DNA from: Legionella worsleiensis
GTDB taxonomy: Bacteria > Pseudomonadota > Gammaproteobacteria > Legionellales > Legionellaceae
Assembly: GCF_001467535.1 (NCBI RefSeq)
Contig: NZ_LNZC01000027.1
Span: 1-64,000 of the forward strand
DNA: 64,000 nucleotides
Direction of reading: 5' to 3'
Position numbers and translations under genes: made by a program. Under the pieces are notes generated by a model. The model was given only the letters and a program-made list of their open reading frames with translations, had not been told where the DNA came from and did no database searches. How positions within the stretch are numbered: the first letter of the stretch is position 1; each line of letters starts with the position of its first letter. Positions 48,335-57,338 of the stretch are shown here, one piece after another.

Positions 48335-50572
48335 ATGGAACATTCATTTGTGTTTAATGAAACCACTTTGAAACGAATACCTCAATTCCTGGTCTTGATT
48401 ATTATTCTGTTGTTAGGGCTACCCTACCTGGGTTTGTATTTTGGATTAGATTTTGGCACCATTTCTCATCGATTAAATGAAACAACAGAATCTAACTCGT
48501 TTATAATCGAATCACAAATCAGAGGTTATTTCAGGCAAACATTATTACAATGGTCTGGATTCTCTCTTGCGGCAGTGACCGTATTGTTGGCATTTACTCA
48601 ATACAGACTCAGCCGTGATAAAGTTGCTCTAATTATTGGATTGGCGATTTTATTCTCGGGTTCAACAGAAGCGCTGCATACGCTGATGATTGATGGTTTA
48701 TCCCTTGAATTTCAACAAAAAAAGAATTTAGATGCTTTAATATGGATTTTTTCCAACAGTATCAGCGGACTAATACTGTCTTTAGGATTGATCATACTGA
48801 TTGCGTCCAATCGCAAGCATAATGTCCGTTTTACTACATTTATTCTGCTGACCACGTTATTAGTTTTATCAGCCATAACGCTTATTTATTATGCAACTGG
48901 TGTGATTAAACTCCCACAAATGTGGTACTCTGATTTTATCCTATCAAGACCTTATGAACTCATTTCAGTATTAATCTATTTAGTACTCATGATCTTTATC
49001 TACCCTAAAGCCTACAAAGCGTATCCAACAATTTTGGTTAATTGCATTTTTTATATGGCCCTTACTCAAATTGTAACTTCGTTATACATGATGCTTTTAT
49101 CCAGCTCACCTTATGACAGTGGGTATAACATTGCTTATGTGTTAAAACTGGTTAATTATTTTATTCCTTGCACCTGTTTGGTAATTAATTATGTTTTTTC
49201 TTATACTGCCGTTTTAAAGGCGCAAAAAAGATTAAAAATCAAACAAAACGAATTGGCTTATATTGCGTCCCATGACTCATTAACCAACTTGTATAACAGG
49301 CGTGAATTTGAAATGTTGCTGGAGAAGTCCATTGCAACTGCCGCAAGAATGCGCCGATCTATAGCCTTGTTATTGATCGATCTTGATAACTTTAAAGCCA
49401 CCAATGATGCATTCGGACATGTTCATGGAGATGAACTTTTAAGGCAATTTGCCAAAAGATTGGTTTTGTTGACCCGTAAGGGGGATATTATATCCAGAGT
49501 AGGCGGTGACGAATTTACTCTAATATCCCCCAATTTAAATACTCCATCCTGCGCTCGTCAGCTGGCTGAGCGCATATTAAGCGAACTAAAAAACCCCTAT
49601 CCCATTAACGGTAAATTAATTACGGTAACCGTCAGTATAGGCATGTCTATTTTTCCCGATGACAGCACCAATGCAAAAGATTTACTGATTAAAGCTGATC
49701 TGGCTATGTATAAAGCGAAAAAGAGTGGGAGGAACACTTATCAGTTTTATACACAGCAACTCAGTTATCAGCAACACAGAGAATCAGAAATTGAAGCCCA
49801 TTTGCGTAAAGCGATCCAAAATGACGAATTTGAGCTAAATTATCAGCCTAAATTTAATCTGCTCACTATGGAAATTACGGGAGCCGAAATTCTTTTGCGT
49901 TGGCACAATGAGACTTTAGGGGAAGTTTCTCCAGAGGAATTTATTCCCGTTGCAGAAGCCACGGGCTTAATCATTGATTTGGGAATGTGGATTTTAAAGA
50001 AAACTGCCGAACAAATCAGAGCATGGCAGCTGCATTATCCCAACAATATTTCATTTTCTATCAATATTTCACCTATTCAGTTAGCTAATAAACAATTTAT
50101 CAAACATCTTAAAAATACATTGCAAGACAACAGTGCGTTACTGGAATCCCTTGAGCTGGAAATTACGGAAAATGTTTTGATGGAAGACCATGAAGAGGTT
50201 TTTGGAGTTCTCAAAGGTATCTCGAATTTAGGCGTAAAAATCTCTCTTGATGATTTTGGTAAAGGATACTCCTCGCTAAGTCGGCTAAAAAAACTTCCCA
50301 TAAACACATTAAAAATCGATAAAGATTTTATCAGTGACATACACCATGAAGAAGACAAAATAATATTGGTGGATATTATGATCAATTTAGCTCAGGAACT
50401 GGGAATGAGTATCGTCGCTGAGGGGATAGAAACCCCCCATCAATTAAACTACCTTGTCGCAAAAAAATGCCATTTGGGACAAGGTTTTCTTTTAAGTAAG
50501 CCACTAACAGCCCAGGAATTTGAGGAATTTGCCTTCGCACCTACTCGTGAAAAAAGCTCTCTTGCAGAATAA
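48335..50572 (+). CDS. membrane GGDEF-EAL protein (c-di-GMP cyclase/phosphodiesterase)
   Basis: A 745-residue protein. Residues about 15-300 hold 7-8 hydrophobic helices with short loops, an integral-membrane sensor region. The GGDEF domain (about 310-475) has an intact RVGGDEF and an RxxD inhibitory site (RKGD) five residues before it, so cyclase activity with product inhibition is likely. The EAL domain (about 490-735) has EIL instead of EAL (GAEILLRW), but all catalytic residues seem present: NIS, EITEN, LDDFGKGYSS, KIDKDF, AEGIE and GQGFLLSKP. It is therefore potentially bifunctional. The start at 48335 follows AAGGA by 5 bases. Confidence 0.9.
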   Translation: MEHSFVFNETTLKRIPQFLVLIIILLLGLPYLGLYFGLDFGTISHRLNETTESNSFIIESQIRGYFRQTLLQWSGFSLAAVTVLLAFTQYRLSRDKVALIIGLAILFSGSTEALHTLMIDGLSLEFQQKKNLDALIWIFSNSISGLILSLGLIILIASNRKHNVRFTTFILLTTLLVLSAITLIYYATGVIKLPQMWYSDFILSRPYELISVLIYLVLMIFIYPKAYKAYPTILVNCIFYMALTQIVTSLYMMLLSSSPYDSGYNIAYVLKLVNYFIPCTCLVINYVFSYTAVLKAQKRLKIKQNELAYIASHDSLTNLYNRREFEMLLEKSIATAARMRRSIALLLIDLDNFKATNDAFGHVHGDELLRQFAKRLVLLTRKGDIISRVGGDEFTLISPNLNTPSCARQLAERILSELKNPYPINGKLITVTVSIGMSIFPDDSTNAKDLLIKADLAMYKAKKSGRNTYQFYTQQLSYQQHRESEIEAHLRKAIQNDEFELNYQPKFNLLTMEITGAEILLRWHNETLGEVSPEEFIPVAEATGLIIDLGMWILKKTAEQIRAWQLHYPNNISFSINISPIQLANKQFIKHLKNTLQDNSALLESLELEITENVLMEDHEEVFGVLKGISNLGVKISLDDFGKGYSSLSRLKKLPINTLKIDKDFISDIHHEEDKIILVDIMINLAQELGMSIVAEGIETPHQLNYLVAKKCHLGQGFLLSKPLTAQEFEEFAFAPTREKSSLAE

Positions 50573-50582
50573 TTCTGAAACA

Positions 50583-50606
50583 GATGCCTCCAAAACTAGA
50601 GGCATC
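50583..50606. terminator. terminator between GGDEF-EAL gene and yajQ
   Basis: Perfect 8-bp stem GATGCCTC / GAGGCATC with an 8-base loop (CAAAACTA), 10 bases after the plus-strand stop and 16 before the minus-strand stop, serving convergent genes. Confidence 0.65.
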
Positions 50607-50622
50607 ACTGTTTGGCCAGGTG

Positions 50623-51108
50623 CTAGTCTCGAAAATTTTCAAATTGCAATGGCAGCTCTATATCTGATTTCTTTAATAATGCTATAGTATCCTGCAGATC
50701 ATCGCGTTTTTTTCCCGTAACCCTGATTTTTTCACCTTGGATAGACGCTTGAACTTTAGCCTTGCTGTCTTTGATGTATTTAATGATTTCTTTAGCTGCC
50801 GGCTGATCTATTCCCTGTTTAAACGTCATATTCAAGGAATAAAATTTACCAATGTGAACCGGTTTCTCTTCCATATCAACCCCGGCAGTAGTCAGATTAC
50901 GTTTGGTACAATGATTACGAAACAGATCTTCTAACTGACGCACCTGAAATTCGGATTCTGAGCGCAAGGTCACCGTCAGCTCTTTAAGTTCTATCGTCGC
51001 CTCAACTCCCCGAAAATCAAACCGGGTTCCCACTTCCCGAGTTGCGTTTTCAACTGCATTACGTAACTCAACTTCATTTATTTCAGAAACTATATCAAAC
51101 GATGGCAT
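50623..51108 (-). CDS. yajQ: YajQ family nucleotide-binding protein
   Basis: A 161-residue cytosolic protein of two ferredoxin-like domains. The family N terminus MPSFDIVSEINEVELRNAVE fixes the start at 51108, excluding the 34-residue upstream extension. Further marks: EVGTRFDFRGVEA and the C-terminal KKRDDLQDTIALLK...LPLQFENFRD. Members bind RNA or nucleotides, and some in Xanthomonas and Pseudomonas bind c-di-GMP and modulate transcription. The gene stands tail-to-tail with a GGDEF-EAL gene, which is suggestive only. Confidence 0.92.
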   Translation of the reverse strand: MPSFDIVSEINEVELRNAVENATREVGTRFDFRGVEATIELKELTVTLRSESEFQVRQLEDLFRNHCTKRNLTTAGVDMEEKPVHIGKFYSLNMTFKQGIDQPAAKEIIKYIKDSKAKVQASIQGEKIRVTGKKRDDLQDTIALLKKSDIELPLQFENFRD

Positions 51109-51368
51109 AGATAACCCATAAAAATCAAAAATCCTAATGTAACAAAAAACCCGAGACTGGGAAAGGCTGATACTCACCCCCTTGGGAAAAAGTGCGAACT
51201 TAATGTTCAACTAAAGAACTGTTGCTAATTAAACAAAAGAATGTTATCAAATTAACTGGTACAAAAATAACCTGATTGGTTATGAATATTAGTACCGGGC
51301 AGTAAACACACCTATCATAAACCAGGCAATATCCTAAGGATTATTTGCTTTCTCAAGGAGTGAGAAGT

Positions 51369-53384
51369 ATGGGGAAGGAAAAGAAAGAACACATGACGTC
51401 ATACCGACCGATTTCTGATAAATCACGATTTTGGTTCCATTCTGAATATTGTTACACCGAAGAAGAATTAGCGTTTCGTGAATGGGTTATAACCCTTCGT
51501 GCCAAATCCGGCATTCATCCGGATTATTTAAGCAACCCTGGGTCATGGTTTGCGGATAACGAGCAAGCATTAGTGAATCATTATGAACATGCGTGGTTTT
51601 ATTCCGATACTTATAAACCCAGGCAGGTATTAACTCGTGATGATTTTCATGTTCAACCCATTGACAGTCAGAGACTGCAATGGCCTGCCTTATATGATTT
51701 AATGCAAAATACAGGAGATTACCTTCTGATAAGAAACAGGGAATTAAGCGCAGAACACTTAAACCAGCCTATGAATTTTGTGCTTTTAGATGTTAACCAT
51801 ATTTTAAAAGGGTTAAGCCAAAATACTAACATCCAGCAAGTTCAGGAACAATTGGAAGCTTTGACTCATTATTTAATAACCATTGAAAAAAACATTTCCC
51901 CCCTTGAAGGTTCCGATCGTTTATTTTTAGCCAATTTTCGCAGAGTAATAGACAGTAAAATACATCCTCATTTAACTCATCTGGTTGAATCACAACTGCT
52001 CAAAGAACGTCTTGGCGAATTATTAAAAACCATAAAAAAACTCTCAACAGACAGAAACAGAATTTTACATTTTGCCTTAAACATCAATCCCGTGAATCCT
52101 CACCCCTATGATTTTACTCTGGAGCAAATTGCGGATATTCGGGCATATCCCACTCAGGCAGCAAAAAACTGCGCAACAACATCTACCGAATTGATGGTTG
52201 ATGCACCACCAGTACTGCAATTGACCATGGAACAATTAAAAAGCTGTCCTCACTTCCATTTAATTGCCATGGATGAACGCATTTTAAATCACTATGCCAA
52301 CGCCATTTCAGATTTGGATGAGTTAGACCGATTCCAAAAGGTAGTGGCTCAAATCATGGATTTGTTGGGACAGGCCGGCGAGGTCTATACCATTCATCAG
52401 TTTAAAGAACAAATGCTGACGCTACTCACTCAAATTGATGTATTTATAGATGAATCAACAGTGCCTATTGATGCAATCCTGCAAGAAAATACTCAGGCCT
52501 ATCACAAAGCCATACAACAAGAACAGGATCTAACCGTATGGAAACGAATGTTTACCACTGAGAAGATAAAACTGCAAAACTTTAGAAAAAATCACGATAC
52601 TTTATCTCAATTTCCATCCAGAAGTTCGGATTTGGTTAAAACAAACAAAGTGCTTAAAGGGCAGGTAAATCAGGTCATAAGCCACTTAAGCTCCTCCCAG
52701 ATTAAGGACATCTCATTTGCAGCGCTCACAGGAAAAGCACAAGAACTCGATAAATTGATGGGTTCCATGCATCAATGGGTAAAAAATCAACACACCAAAC
52801 AAGGGAAAATAGCACCCTCTGCCCCAGAGCCCCTAGCCATTGCCTCTACATCAGTAATACCGCAATTGGAGGCAGTAGCTGCATTACCCCCATCGCCCTC
52901 ATTGCCATTTGCACTCTACGAATCATCATCTGCATGGGATAAAGCGCTTTGTGATGCAAACACACCCAATTGCACGACAAACTCTTGCCCTCCTGACCAT
53001 TCTGCAAATGCGATGTTTTATATAGGGCTGTTTTCATTGCTTCCTCTGAGCATTTTTGTATTGGTTTTTTTCTATGAATGGAATAAAGAAAAAACATCGC
53101 CCCTATCTGCTCAGGGGAGTGAAAAAGAATTCAATAACATCAAAACAGTTGTTGATGATTTATTGGCACAAATGAACTGCTTGATACCCGATGCTGATGA
53201 CGACCAGGCCGATGCTTATGAGCTGTGTTTAGAGGAATACAAGCAATTATGCGATGCCGCTGATCAAGGAAGCTATAATTGCCAAAGTCTGAACGAATTG
53301 CATGAGAATTTGCAACACATTGAGCAACAATTACACTCACTCTCAGAAGAGGATGAATACGAACCTGCTTTATTAGTCATTTAA
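51369..53384 (+). CDS. hypothetical coiled-coil protein with late transmembrane helix
   Basis: A 671-residue protein I do not recognise. It has no signal peptide and is predominantly helical, with coiled-coil-like stretches at about residues 130-230 and 400-500. A Pro/Ser/Ala linker follows, then a single strong transmembrane segment at about residues 550-575 (FYIGLFSLLPLSIFVLVFFY). The final ~100-residue domain is acidic and ends LSEEDEYEPALLVI. This topology (large helical body, C-terminal membrane anchor, acidic tail) is common among Legionella effectors that insert in host membranes, but translocation is not shown. The start follows AAGGAG by 8 bases; a longer TTG-started frame from 51345 is unlikely. 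Confidence 0.65.
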   Translation: MGKEKKEHMTSYRPISDKSRFWFHSEYCYTEEELAFREWVITLRAKSGIHPDYLSNPGSWFADNEQALVNHYEHAWFYSDTYKPRQVLTRDDFHVQPIDSQRLQWPALYDLMQNTGDYLLIRNRELSAEHLNQPMNFVLLDVNHILKGLSQNTNIQQVQEQLEALTHYLITIEKNISPLEGSDRLFLANFRRVIDSKIHPHLTHLVESQLLKERLGELLKTIKKLSTDRNRILHFALNINPVNPHPYDFTLEQIADIRAYPTQAAKNCATTSTELMVDAPPVLQLTMEQLKSCPHFHLIAMDERILNHYANAISDLDELDRFQKVVAQIMDLLGQAGEVYTIHQFKEQMLTLLTQIDVFIDESTVPIDAILQENTQAYHKAIQQEQDLTVWKRMFTTEKIKLQNFRKNHDTLSQFPSRSSDLVKTNKVLKGQVNQVISHLSSSQIKDISFAALTGKAQELDKLMGSMHQWVKNQHTKQGKIAPSAPEPLAIASTSVIPQLEAVAALPPSPSLPFALYESSSAWDKALCDANTPNCTTNSCPPDHSANAMFYIGLFSLLPLSIFVLVFFYEWNKEKTSPLSAQGSEKEFNNIKTVVDDLLAQMNCLIPDADDDQADAYELCLEEYKQLCDAADQGSYNCQSLNELHENLQHIEQQLHSLSEEDEYEPALLVI

Positions 53385-53412
53385 TACTTCTAATACTTCC
53401 AGGAAGACGGTA

Positions 53413-53448
53413 GGGATGAGTTAATAACTAAAAATACTAACCCATCCC
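53413..53448. terminator. terminator between convergent unknown genes
   Basis: Hairpin GGGATGAGTTA / TAACCCATCCC, 10 paired bases with one A-C mismatch and a 14-base AT-rich loop, 28 bases after the plus-strand stop. Confidence 0.6.
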
Positions 53449-53482
53449 AATTTAAGGTTTGTTTAAAATACATCCACCAAGA

Positions 53483-54343
53483 CTATTGGCACCTCATTGC
53501 GCTATCGGGCTCTTCATCTGAACTGTCAGGATTTGGTGTAATGCGAGAACGCTCAGTCGATTGTTTAAAATAAGTGAATTGATAACCTGTCTTTTGTGTT
53601 GAATCGGCTGCTATTAACTCGACGCGTTCTTCTTTATCACATGAAATAATTTCTTCATCAGAGTCATCAGTAGACATATCCTCATCCAGAAGACTGGTTA
53701 ACGTTCTATAAAGCGCATTTAATTTAAACCCAAACAACGTAGGATATTTACTGTATTGGATGATCTGATTCAATAAATTGGTTTGTTGTTGCAAAATTTC
53801 AAGATAAGCGAGTTTGTTCAGTGGCGTATCTTGCGCTAAACCTTTAGCTATTGCCTCACACTTTTTGTACTGACTCTCCAAATTTTTACAAACCGTGTCT
53901 TGAAATACCCTTAAAAAACCAATCAAATTTTGTCTTGAATCAATTGCCAGTTGCAAAAACTCCTGAGCATTTTTTTTGCAATCCAAAGTAATCAACTCTT
54001 TTTTAAGGGTGATTTCTGCTAAATTCGGACGACCAACAGGCATATCATTTGCATCAAAGTACACATGCAACCTGTATTCAATTCCTTCCTTTTGCATTAA
54101 AGCAGTATAATGATACTGGCTTTTTGCATCTAATGCGCTAAGTGGACGCTCATAAACGCTCAAATGATGTTCGGTCACTCTATATCCCGAAAGACTGGAG
54201 ATTGGTGCTGGTGATAATGGAAACAAAAAATAACCTGCGCCAGACTTATGTACCTGCGCCAACAGGGTGATATCAGTTGGCTTTTTGACGTATGAAAATC
54301 TGCTCCTGTCACGAATCAGATTATAAAGAGCATTTTTTGACAT
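53483..54343 (-). CDS. hypothetical protein with acidic tail, candidate effector
   Basis: A 286-residue soluble protein of unknown family. The N-terminal half is beta-rich and basic (VHKSGAGYFLFPLSPAP..., YRLHVYFDANDMPVGRP). The middle is helical, with several cysteines. The last ~60 residues contain acidic clusters (DEDMSTDDSDEEIISCDKEE; SSDEEPDS). Glu/Asp-rich C-terminal regions are a known feature of many Dot/Icm substrates, so a translocated effector is a reasonable guess, not a demonstration. I start at 54343; the frame extends back to 54370 only with a non-ATG start. Confidence 0.6.
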   Translation of the reverse strand: MSKNALYNLIRDRSRFSYVKKPTDITLLAQVHKSGAGYFLFPLSPAPISSLSGYRVTEHHLSVYERPLSALDAKSQYHYTALMQKEGIEYRLHVYFDANDMPVGRPNLAEITLKKELITLDCKKNAQEFLQLAIDSRQNLIGFLRVFQDTVCKNLESQYKKCEAIAKGLAQDTPLNKLAYLEILQQQTNLLNQIIQYSKYPTLFGFKLNALYRTLTSLLDEDMSTDDSDEEIISCDKEERVELIAADSTQKTGYQFTYFKQSTERSRITPNPDSSDEEPDSAMRCQ

Positions 54344-54442
54344 TTTGATTACCAATAGACTGCAAGGCAAAAAATTATACTTTAAGAAATTAAATCGATC
54401 AATAAAACCGTTTCAAAAATAAAAATCGTCATTCGGCGAAAC

Positions 54443-54476
54443 AACTCAAATTCCAAAGAAAATTGGAATTTGAGTT
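54443..54476. other. 14-bp perfect inverted repeat (stem-loop)
   Basis: AACTCAAATTCCAA / TTGGAATTTGAGTT with a 6-base loop AGAAAA. It is flanked by a second arm pair CATTCG / CGAATG at about 54430 and 54480. It lies 34 bases downstream of the uridine-kinase-like gene on the minus strand and lacks a T-run. It could stop transcription weakly or be a small mobile or palindromic repeat. Confidence 0.5.
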
Positions 54477-54510
54477 AGCGAATGAAACGCATCGGCTTTC
54501 GGTGAACCCA

Positions 54511-55227
54511 TCAATAGGCTAAAGATGATGTTACTTTGGGTGATAAAAAGTCCATTAATCGTTCCAGTTTGTCGCCTATGATCATGGGTACTCTTGTATG
54601 GGATATGCTGTCACAAGAGCTGGAAGACGCACCGTCACCTACAGAAGAACCAACTGAAGGTTGCCAGGTATTGTCGATAACGATATCAGAAGACGTCATG
54701 TGATGCGCAACAAAAGAGAAAAAGCACTGGATTTGATTCAGTCTCATCGCCTTGATATGCTCGGGCGTTTTTCTTCTTACGAGACGGTCTCTGTCTGCTT
54801 TTCTCGTGTAATTATCGTTTAATTGTTGAGATTGTAAATAAATACTTAATCGTTCCGTATCCCTTAGAAGACCAAGTTTGTATTCTGCGGCAAAAATTCC
54901 TTCAACAATAATGACATCACAAGCCAGAAACTCAACTTCACCACCACTCACTCTATCACTGATTGTCATATCATAGGTAGGTCTTGCAATCGTTTTCCCA
55001 GATTCGAGCATTGTTAAATGTTCGGTGATCAATTTCTGTTCCAATGCTTCTGGAATATCAAAATTTTTTGGTTTTGACGGATCCAGTTCAGACTTGGGTA
55101 GGTAATAATGATCCAGACTCAAAGTCGCAACGGTCAGTCCTAGCCTTCCAACAATTTGTTCAATTTCATCGCAAACCGTTGATTTCCCAGAACCCGTTGC
55201 GCCGGTTACAAAAATAAATTTAGACAC
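54511..55227 (-). CDS. uridine-kinase-like P-loop NTPase
   Basis: A protein of about 238 residues in the uridine kinase/phosphoribulokinase family. P-loop GATGSGKST sits right after the start, followed by LSLDHYYLPKSELDPSKPKNFD (quoted in part as DHYYLPKS), the substrate loop RPTYDM, VIIVEGIFAAE and the lid arginines RKADRDRLVRRKTPE. These are the marks of Udk. The likely role is phosphorylation of uridine/cytidine, but the C-terminal 45 residues are Ser-rich and atypical, so the substrate is uncertain. I prefer a GTG start at 55227 after AAGGGG; an ATG at 55257 without a ribosome-binding site would add ten residues. Confidence 0.8.
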   Translation of the reverse strand: MSKFIFVTGATGSGKSTVCDEIEQIVGRLGLTVATLSLDHYYLPKSELDPSKPKNFDIPEALEQKLITEHLTMLESGKTIARPTYDMTISDRVSGGEVEFLACDVIIVEGIFAAEYKLGLLRDTERLSIYLQSQQLNDNYTRKADRDRLVRRKTPEHIKAMRLNQIQCFFSFVAHHMTSSDIVIDNTWQPSVGSSVGDGASSSSCDSISHTRVPMIIGDKLERLMDFLSPKVTSSLAY

Positions 55228-55257
55228 CACATCCCCTTTTGAACTAAAAATGGGCAT

Positions 55258-55565
55258 TATATTGATGATAAAATAAATTACAACAGATCATTGTTTATCT
55301 TGGAAAAAAGAATTTATTGCCCGCATAGAGCAGTAAATTATTCGAGTCATTTACAAAACAGCTCATTTGACTCTCTCGAAGGATTGGTCGCTATCGCTTA
55401 GTGTTTGAGGCAATTTTGAGGACTAAAATATGAGTTTATCGATTAGGGTAAAAGTGAACCTGATTACCCTTTTGGGTATACAATGAATTCATAATTAGCC
55501 CTTAGCCAACGCTACTCTAATGGCGTATCATTGAATCTTATATATTTGACATAAGGAATGGATGC
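55258..55565. other. intergenic region with a weak 18-codon frame
   Basis: No real gene. A short frame at 55430-55486 (MSLSIRVKVNLITLLGIQ) has a good TGAGGA site and resembles the first residues of a chemoreceptor, so it may be the stub of a deleted gene or a leader peptide. The promoter for the following modular gene should lie here; I cannot place it firmly. Confidence 0.35.
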
Positions 55566-57338
55566 ATGCAAAGAAACAACAAACACTTTTTTATACAGAG
55601 AATACTGGCTATCTTGTGGTTAGCACTCATAATGACAACCGCTTGTGCAGGGACTCCATTGTGGACCTTTGAGCCACTGACGGCCACCGCCATTGCCGTG
55701 CCTGTCAATGGTACCGCTATGGTGCAATATCGAGTAACCAATCAATCCAGCAAGTCACATACCCTAATCATGCAGCCCATTCTGGGCATTACGCAAATCA
55801 CCACGGGACTCAATGTGTGCGGTAATCCTTTTGTGCTGTCAGGCAAGGGCTCCTCCTGCATTCTGTCTTTACAGATAAACGGCAGTCAGTTAAACAGTCC
55901 GGTTACGGATGGTCCCGTGGTTTGCCAACAAGGGAACCAGAATCGGTGTTATCGACCCGGTAGCACCAATATTTTGCACATTACCCGTAGCCTCGCAACT
56001 GGCGCTACGATTACGGTGAATCCGTCTGCCTTAAATTTTATTGCGGGAAATAATGGATTGGTCACTGTAACCAACAGTATGGGCTCGCCAGAACCGGCAA
56101 ACAATGTGGTTGCAAGCATTCCAGGAGGCAGCAACATCAGCGTACAGAGCACGACCTGTGGTGCGGTTCTGGCGATTGGGGCAAGCTGCACGATCACCTT
56201 TGCTGCCCCAGCAGTGGAAGGCCCAACTAACATTGACATCAGCGGCAGCAACACCAATACCGCAACTGTTCCAGTGACCGTCACGCCCGTACCAATCGCC
56301 ACCATCAGTGTCAATCCGACCACATTACTGTTTGCTCAAAATTCAACAGGCGACGTCACCGTGACCAATAATGCAGGCTCTCCAGTTGCAGCAGAGAATG
56401 TGGTTGCCACCATTCCAGGAGGCAGCAACATTAGCGTGCAAAGCACGACCTGTGGCGCAAGTCTTGCGATTGGGGCAAGTTGTACCATTACCTTTGCCTC
56501 AGGAACCCAAGAAGGGCCAACGACTATTCCCATCGCCGGAGACAATACCAACACGGTGAATGTCGATGTGACGGTGACCAGTCAGCCACAGATAAGCATC
56601 ACAAACCCTGTACTGCAAAACCGGGTCGTTACGGTCTCTTCAATAACACCGTTGTCATTGGAAATCACTAACAATGCAGGCAGTGTCGTGAATGCAAATG
56701 CCATTACAGTCAGCAATAAGGCAGCCTGCCCTAATCTGTCCGTTGACGACAGCAATTGCACCAGTGTGGCACCTGGAGCCAGTTGCACACTGGAACTGAC
56801 TTCCAACTCCCCTTACGCACCGTGCACGATTACCGTCAGCGGCAGCAACACTGCTAACAGCCCCACAACCTTAATTGCCTTCTCTCATCTGGGAGGATTA
56901 GTGTTTCAAGAAAACGCAGGCAGTGGCAAGGTGGTCATTGATGCGGCGCAAGGTTTTAATAGCCAATGGACAAGTGGTTTATTAATTATAGCTGGCGCAG
57001 CAAGCTTTGATAATGGGGTTGCCAATACCAATGCTATTGTCGTTAATACATCTTGTTCAAATGATACCAATAATTGTGCGGCCCAACGTTGCCGAAACAT
57101 CAGTGCTGACTGGTATCTTCCTGCAAGAAATGAGCTTTCTGCAGTCCGTAGCGCATTGTGTCCTAATGGTGCAATTCCCTGTAACTTTGGCGGGTTTTCG
57201 TCCTCACTCTATTGGAGTTCGACGGACTTCCAAAACGGCGGCGCCGCACGGGTCCTGGAATTCCCGACGGGCATAGCCGGCATCTCCAATAAGAACAATG
57301 TGAGGCCTGTTCGGTGTCTCCGGGCTTTTACCCCTTAG
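55566..57338 (+). CDS. secreted modular protein A with C-terminal DUF1566/CLec domain
   Basis: A 590-residue exported protein. Signal peptide residues 1-29, cut before TPLWTFEP. Residues about 30-140 are a module shared almost unchanged with the paralogue 3 kb downstream (TPLWTFEPLTA, GTAMVQYRVTNQSS, CYRPGS). Three Ig-like repeats follow, two of them near-copies with a 98-residue period (IPGGSNISVQSTTCGA). Residues about 440-590 are a DUF1566/C-type-lectin-like domain (DWYLPARNELSAVR, LYWSST) ending in a hypervariable-looking block and VRPVRCLRAFTP. This tip resembles the ligand-binding end of LdtA, the DGR-diversified Legionella surface protein. No lipobox or LPXTG is seen, so attachment is unknown. 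AAGGA lies upstream of the ATG. Confidence 0.8.
   Translation: MQRNNKHFFIQRILAILWLALIMTTACAGTPLWTFEPLTATAIAVPVNGTAMVQYRVTNQSSKSHTLIMQPILGITQITTGLNVCGNPFVLSGKGSSCILSLQINGSQLNSPVTDGPVVCQQGNQNRCYRPGSTNILHITRSLATGATITVNPSALNFIAGNNGLVTVTNSMGSPEPANNVVASIPGGSNISVQSTTCGAVLAIGASCTITFAAPAVEGPTNIDISGSNTNTATVPVTVTPVPIATISVNPTTLLFAQNSTGDVTVTNNAGSPVAAENVVATIPGGSNISVQSTTCGASLAIGASCTITFASGTQEGPTTIPIAGDNTNTVNVDVTVTSQPQISITNPVLQNRVVTVSSITPLSLEITNNAGSVVNANAITVSNKAACPNLSVDDSNCTSVAPGASCTLELTSNSPYAPCTITVSGSNTANSPTTLIAFSHLGGLVFQENAGSGKVVIDAAQGFNSQWTSGLLIIAGAASFDNGVANTNAIVVNTSCSNDTNNCAAQRCRNISADWYLPARNELSAVRSALCPNGAIPCNFGGFSSSLYWSSTDFQNGGAARVLEFPTGIAGISNKNNVRPVRCLRAFTP
57210..57335 (+). other. candidate DGR variable region A
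   Basis: The last ~42 codons of protein A, from TATTGG to the constant tail. In the 24 codons after GACTTC, half end in C (GGC, GCC, GTC, TTC, ATC, TCC), giving a GC-rich patch unlike the surrounding AT-rich genome. AAC/AAT codons remain near its end (AAT AAG AAC AAT). In DGRs, adenines of template AAY codons are randomised, leaving NNY codons. The block ends in a constant CGGGCTTTTA(A)CCC sequence shared with region B. Confidence 0.55.

Noticed and set aside
55430-55486. 18-codon frame resembling the start of a chemoreceptor.
   Set aside because: Too short to support; mentioned only as a possible stub within the intergenic note.
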